Of a stretch of 17,690 bases of DNA, positions 14,215 to 17,690 are shown piece by piece. The notes below the pieces were generated by a model, which worked only from the letters and a program-made list of their open reading frames with translations, was not told where the DNA came from and did no database searches. The DNA lies in the NCBI GenBank assembly GCA_900318855.1, contig ONMG01000040.1, positions 1 through 17,690 on the forward strand, read 5' to 3'. How positions within the stretch are numbered: the stretch's first letter is position 1; every line of letters starts with the position of its first letter. Source of the stretch: an uncultured Prevotella sp. (GTDB taxonomy: Bacteria; Bacteroidota; Bacteroidia; Bacteroidales; Bacteroidaceae). The translations under genes were made by a program, and so were the position numbers.

Positions 14215-16065
14215 ATGATGATTAATCTATCGAAGGCATCTAAGTGGGTGGGCATGCTGTTCAAGCCGATTCAGGTGAATGGCATGTTCTTCCTTACGAT
14301 GTATCTCCTCGGAGTGATAACCGAGATTCTCACGCTGCCCAACACCAAGCATGCGCACCTCTATTCCAATTTGTGGCTCGAGATGTTTCTCGACGTCTAT
14401 GCGGCTTGTGTGGTTCTGACCGTGTTGCCCCGTCGTGTGCGTTGGTGGGTGAGGCGTATCGCTTATTTTGTACTCTATGCCTCAACCGTTGCTGATGTGT
14501 TCTGTTTCGTGAAGTTCAACTCTACACTGACGCCCACCATGCTGTTGCTTGTCGGCGAGACCGACGCCCGTGAAGCCGAGGAGTTCCTCAGCTCCTATCT
14601 CTCGGCCGATGTACTCTTCAGCAATGTGGGATGGATTCTGCTGTTCATGTTGTTGCATTTCCTCATCACTGTGCGGCATTGGCTTTTACGAGGAAGTTGG
14701 CGACAGACCGTAGAGCATTGGCAGGCCTCCCTTGAGGCTTTCTTCAACCGTACACAATTGCAATTTGGAATCCTTGCCGGCGTGCTCTTGGTGTGGAGTA
14801 GCATCGCCAGCTGTCATAATAAGGTAGAGACTGTGAAGCTGATGACGGCACCAACGGTAGGCAGCGAGGAGCATCTGTTGGCTTTGCCTGACCATGCTGT
14901 GCTCTTCACGCCCATCCAGCGCCTGTTGTTCAGTGTCAAAGCCAACCAAGTGGCCTCGCGACAGCTGGGCAAGCTGATGCGCGCTTCGTCGAAGAGCCGA
15001 GTTGACAGCTGTTCCTTCCGCTCTCCTTGCATAGTGCTCATCATCGGCGAAAGTTATGGCAAGAGCCACTCTGCGCTCTATGGCTACTTCATGCCCGACA
15101 CTCCCCGACAACTCAGCATGCAGAAGCGCGGGCGGCTGGTACCCTTCACGGATGTGGTCTCACCCTGGAATCTCACCAGCTTCGTCTTCAAGAATGTGCT
15201 TTCTATGCATGTCATCGGCGGTCCTGGAGAGTGGTGCGACTATCCGCTCTTTCCTCAACTCTTCCGTCAGGCCGGCTACGAAGTGACCTTCCTTACCAAT
15301 CAGTTTCTTCCACAGGCTCGCGAGGCCGTCTACGACTTCAGCGGCGGCTTCTTCCTCAATCACCCCCAGTTGAGCAAGCAACTGTTCGACAACCGCAATG
15401 CCACGTTGCATCCCTTTGATGAGGGGCTGCTCACGGATTATGATAATCTGAAGAAGGGGCTCAATCCTCATAGCCTCATCATCTTTCATCTCATCGGCCA
15501 GCATGTGAGCTACCATTCGCGTTATCCCCGTGACCGGCGTCGCTTCACGGCCGACGACTACACCCAAAAGCGCCCCGAGTTGGGAGCTTACCAGCGCCGT
15601 ATCCTGGCCGACTACGATAATTCCATCCTCTACAACGACAGCATCGTCTATCAGATTTGCCGTCGCTTTGCCAATAAGGACGCCATTGTCATCTATATGC
15701 CCGACCATGGTGAGGAATGCTATGAGGGCACTCGTGGCTTCTTCTGCCGTAATCATTCCTCCGACATCGACTATCCACTGGCTCACTATGAGTTTGAGAT
15801 ACCCTTCTGGATATGGTGCTCACACCCCTACGCAGTGAAGCATCCCGAGCTGTTCAAGCAAATTGTGGAGGCCCGCAACCGTCGTTTTATGACCGATGCA
15901 CTTCCGCATCTGCTGCTCTATCTTGCTGGTATAAAGACACCTTATTATAACGATAAATTCAATCTGCTGTCGCCCGCTTACGATGAGTCACGTCCGCGTC
16001 TGCTGAAGGGCATCACCGATTACGACAAGCTGAGGCAGAAGGCAGGCAAAGAACCAAAGAAATGA
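14215..16065 (+). CDS. EptA-like phosphoethanolamine transferase (sulfatase superfamily, inner membrane)
   Basis: A 616-residue protein that likely moves phosphoethanolamine from phosphatidylethanolamine to lipid A or another envelope acceptor on the periplasmic face. The first 200 residues hold about five transmembrane segments, the last near 186-200. The catalytic domain has the alkaline-phosphatase/sulfatase signature: IGES with metal ligand Glu279 followed by YGYFMPDTPRQ; SPWNLTSF with Thr321 as probable nucleophile, where EptA proteins have CGTST; HLIGQHVSYHSRYP (His425/His430) matching the family's GSHGP...RYP; and MPDHGEEC with Asp497 and His498. The disulfide-forming cysteines of classical EptA are not obviously conserved. 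ATGs at 14215 and 14218 open the frame; Met14 (14254) is an alternative that keeps all membrane segments and allows a normal leader. It overlaps the following gene by 4 bp. Donor and acceptor are inferred. Confidence 0.87.
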   Translation: MMINLSKASKWVGMLFKPIQVNGMFFLTMYLLGVITEILTLPNTKHAHLYSNLWLEMFLDVYAACVVLTVLPRRVRWWVRRIAYFVLYASTVADVFCFVKFNSTLTPTMLLLVGETDAREAEEFLSSYLSADVLFSNVGWILLFMLLHFLITVRHWLLRGSWRQTVEHWQASLEAFFNRTQLQFGILAGVLLVWSSIASCHNKVETVKLMTAPTVGSEEHLLALPDHAVLFTPIQRLLFSVKANQVASRQLGKLMRASSKSRVDSCSFRSPCIVLIIGESYGKSHSALYGYFMPDTPRQLSMQKRGRLVPFTDVVSPWNLTSFVFKNVLSMHVIGGPGEWCDYPLFPQLFRQAGYEVTFLTNQFLPQAREAVYDFSGGFFLNHPQLSKQLFDNRNATLHPFDEGLLTDYDNLKKGLNPHSLIIFHLIGQHVSYHSRYPRDRRRFTADDYTQKRPELGAYQRRILADYDNSILYNDSIVYQICRRFANKDAIVIYMPDHGEECYEGTRGFFCRNHSSDIDYPLAHYEFEIPFWIWCSHPYAVKHPELFKQIVEARNRRFMTDALPHLLLYLAGIKTPYYNDKFNLLSPAYDESRPRLLKGITDYDKLRQKAGKEPKK

Positions 16066-17120
16066 ATGCAAAGTTGCTCTCGCGTCAGGAGTGCGCGGCC
16101 CTGCGTGGTCTCGCCATCATGGGTATTGTCCTGCACAACTATTGCCACTGGCTCTCGTTGGCGGTGAAGGAAAACGAGTATGCTTTCCACTGGGACAATG
16201 TGCAGGGATTATGGGGCGCTGTGATGGCTCCGAGCACGAATCTGCCTATTCACCTGCTGTCGTTCTTCGGGCATTATGGAGTGCCGGTATTCCTCTTTCT
16301 CAGTGCCTTTGGTCTGGTGATGAAATATGAGGAGGGTCCCAGGGTAGGGGCACTGCGCTTTACGGAGTACCACTATCTCAAATTGTTCAAGATGATGATA
16401 GTGGGCTTCGTGGCATTCCTGTTGCTCGACTCGCTGATGAAGGCCCCTCACCATTATGAGGAAATTGATTTCCCTGCACATGTGCTGATGTTCGTCAATC
16501 TGATGACTGACCCCGACAGCCGTATCTGGCCGGGCCCCTACTGGTTCTTCGGTTTGCTGCTTCAATTCTATATCGTCTATCGGTTCGTGCTCTATCGCCG
16601 TCACTGGGGACTCACGGTGGCGCTCATCCTGCTGTGCTGTGGGCTGCAGATGTTCTGTGAGCCGGAGAGCGACTTGTTGGTGCGCCTACGCTATAACTTT
16701 GTGGGCAGTATGCTTCCCTTTGGACTGGGGCTGCTCTATGCACGCTACTGCCGTTGGGAGCCCACGCGCCGGAGTCTGTGGGCAGTGATGCTCCTTTCGG
16801 CCGCTGCCGTCTTCGGTTTCAGTTTCAACTATCAGCTTTGGTTCTGGGTGCCCGTGTTTGTAATTACTTTCAGCGTGAGCCTCGTGAAGCTGCTTCCTGA
16901 CAAGGTCAACGCCATATTGGCTTGGGTGGGGGGTATCTCGGCTGCGCTCTTTGTCTGCCATCCCCTGACGCGGAAGGTGCTCATCCGTATCAGCCGTGAA
17001 GGCTATACCTACAGCGGCTTGCTTGTCTATATCGTGGCCTCTATAGCACTGGCGGTGGTCTTCCGTTGGATTTACCAGCATCTGCCGAGTGCCCATATCG
17101 ATAAACTAAGGAGCAAATGA
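16062..17120 (+). CDS. Acyltransferase-3 (OafA-like) membrane protein
   Basis: A 352-residue polytopic inner-membrane protein of the acyltransferase-3 family, which passes acetyl or other acyl groups to glycans, lipids or peptidoglycan. The N-terminus has the family's RGLAIMGIVLHN with Arg15 and the catalytic-type His25, and HYGVPVFLFLSAFGLVMKYE follows as the second conserved helix. About ten hydrophobic segments run through the protein. There is no periplasmic SGNH domain. The usual RRxxRIxP motif after the second helix is replaced by YHYLKLFKMM, so this is a divergent member. Its ATG overlaps the TGA of the phosphoethanolamine transferase gene (ATGA at 16062-16065), which indicates coupled translation. 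The acceptor is unknown; co-expression suggests it is the same envelope molecule or a related one. Confidence 0.85.
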   Translation: MNAKLLSRQECAALRGLAIMGIVLHNYCHWLSLAVKENEYAFHWDNVQGLWGAVMAPSTNLPIHLLSFFGHYGVPVFLFLSAFGLVMKYEEGPRVGALRFTEYHYLKLFKMMIVGFVAFLLLDSLMKAPHHYEEIDFPAHVLMFVNLMTDPDSRIWPGPYWFFGLLLQFYIVYRFVLYRRHWGLTVALILLCCGLQMFCEPESDLLVRLRYNFVGSMLPFGLGLLYARYCRWEPTRRSLWAVMLLSAAAVFGFSFNYQLWFWVPVFVITFSVSLVKLLPDKVNAILAWVGGISAALFVCHPLTRKVLIRISREGYTYSGLLVYIVASIALAVVFRWIYQHLPSAHIDKLRSK

Positions 17121-17690
17121 TGAAGATACCCAATATAGAACTGGCCAACATCAGCCGCTACCGTGGTGAGCTGATGGGGGCGGCCATGCTCTTCATCATC
17201 CTTTTCCATGTGGGGCTGTCGCGCGGCGACCCCTTCTACGGGCTCCGCCGGTGCGGTAACGTGGGTGTCGACATGTTTCTCTTCCTCAGTGGTATCGGAC
17301 TGTGGTTTTCGTGGATCAAGCATCCTTCGGTATCCCATTTCTTTAAGCGCCGCTACCTGCGTATCTATCCTGCGTGGCTAATCATGGCCAGCCTCTACTA
17401 TATACCCCGCTTCGATGGCAACAGTTGGGTGGACCTCATCCTTGACATCACCATAAACTGGGATTTCTGGCTCCATGATGAGCTCACCTTCTGGTACGTT
17501 CCGGCCATTATGATGCTCTACACCTTCGCTCCACCCTATATGAAGCTCATCCAGCGTCATCCTGTCTACCGCTGGTTGCCCTTGTGCATGGTCATCTGGT
17601 GCGTGATGGTGCAGTGGGTGGTGCCTATTCATGAAGCTGTCGGTCATCTGGAAATTTTCTGGAGCCGCGTGCCTATCTTCTTCATCGGCA
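17117..17690 (+). CDS. Second acyltransferase-3 family membrane protein (3' truncated by window end)
   Basis: An open frame begins at the ATG at 17117, which overlaps the preceding stop as ATGA (17117-17120), and stays open to the window end for 191 codons. The start gives MMKIPNIELANISRYRG. The acyltransferase-3 pattern is clear: SRYRGELM with Arg16, LFIILFH with the conserved His31, then GNVGVDMFLFLSGIGLWFSW and KRRYLRIYPAW, a full RRxxRIxP-type motif missing from the gene before it. TFWYVPAIMMLY and several further hydrophobic segments follow. The C-terminal portion lies outside the window, so it cannot be told whether an SGNH domain is attached. It is the third gene of the operon and a distant paralogue of its neighbour. 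Confidence 0.85.
   Translation, partial: MMKIPNIELANISRYRGELMGAAMLFIILFHVGLSRGDPFYGLRRCGNVGVDMFLFLSGIGLWFSWIKHPSVSHFFKRRYLRIYPAWLIMASLYYIPRFDGNSWVDLILDITINWDFWLHDELTFWYVPAIMMLYTFAPPYMKLIQRHPVYRWLPLCMVIWCVMVQWVVPIHEAVGHLEIFWSRVPIFFIG

Noticed and set aside
1..17690. CRISPR arrays, insertion sequences, integrase or attachment sites, tRNA genes
   Set aside because: Read through on both strands: no regularly spaced repeats, transposase or recombinase motifs, terminal inverted repeats or tRNA-like cloverleaf were seen.

Overview
The window reads as a chromosomal segment of a Bacteroidales bacterium, most likely from the Prevotella group. Four things point there: a SusC/SusD outer-membrane pair with companion lipoproteins; promoters of the Bacteroidota type (-33 TTTG/TTGG, -7 TAnnTTTG); start codons with little or no Shine-Dalgarno sequence; and a moderately high, even GC content. 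All recognisable genes lie on the + strand. There are no tRNA or rRNA genes, CRISPR arrays, transposases or phage genes. The genus is an inference.

Region 1 (1-3050) is housekeeping and envelope. It holds the 3' part of a CcsA/ResC-type cytochrome c assembly protein, cut by the window start. Next is a lone FkbO/Hyg5-type chorismatase-like protein, then an OmpA-family peptidoglycan-binding lipoprotein, closed by a strong intrinsic terminator at 3003-3050.

Region 2 (3051-11069) starts with about 490 bp of non-coding DNA ending in a -7 promoter element. Four tightly spaced genes follow: an IPT/TIG plus NHL beta-propeller lipoprotein, a SusC TonB-dependent transporter, a large SusD lipoprotein, and a DUF1735/DUF4361-type lipoprotein. 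Together they look like a complete surface capture and import machine. No glycoside hydrolase, lyase, sulfatase of the degradative type, or sensor/sigma regulator sits beside it, so the ligand cannot be read from context. A hairpin at 11034-11069 closes the unit.

Region 3 (11209-14082) is a two-gene operon behind a near-consensus promoter. The first gene fuses a LicC/MobA-like nucleotidyltransferase to a CobD/HisC-like PLP enzyme. The second is an ornithine cyclodeaminase/mu-crystallin family protein whose usual catalytic acids appear to be missing. The best reading is synthesis of a nucleotide-activated small amino-alcohol phosphate or aminophosphonate headgroup. The exact chemistry cannot be assigned from sequence, and this is the most interesting part of the window.

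Region 4 (14171-17690, running off the end) has another consensus promoter, nearly on top of the start codon. It drives an EptA-like phosphoethanolamine transferase followed by two acyltransferase-3 membrane proteins, each joined to the gene before it by an ATGA overlap. This is an envelope-decoration operon. Regions 3 and 4 may cooperate, with one making an activated headgroup and the other decorating lipids or glycans, but they have separate promoters and the link is inference.
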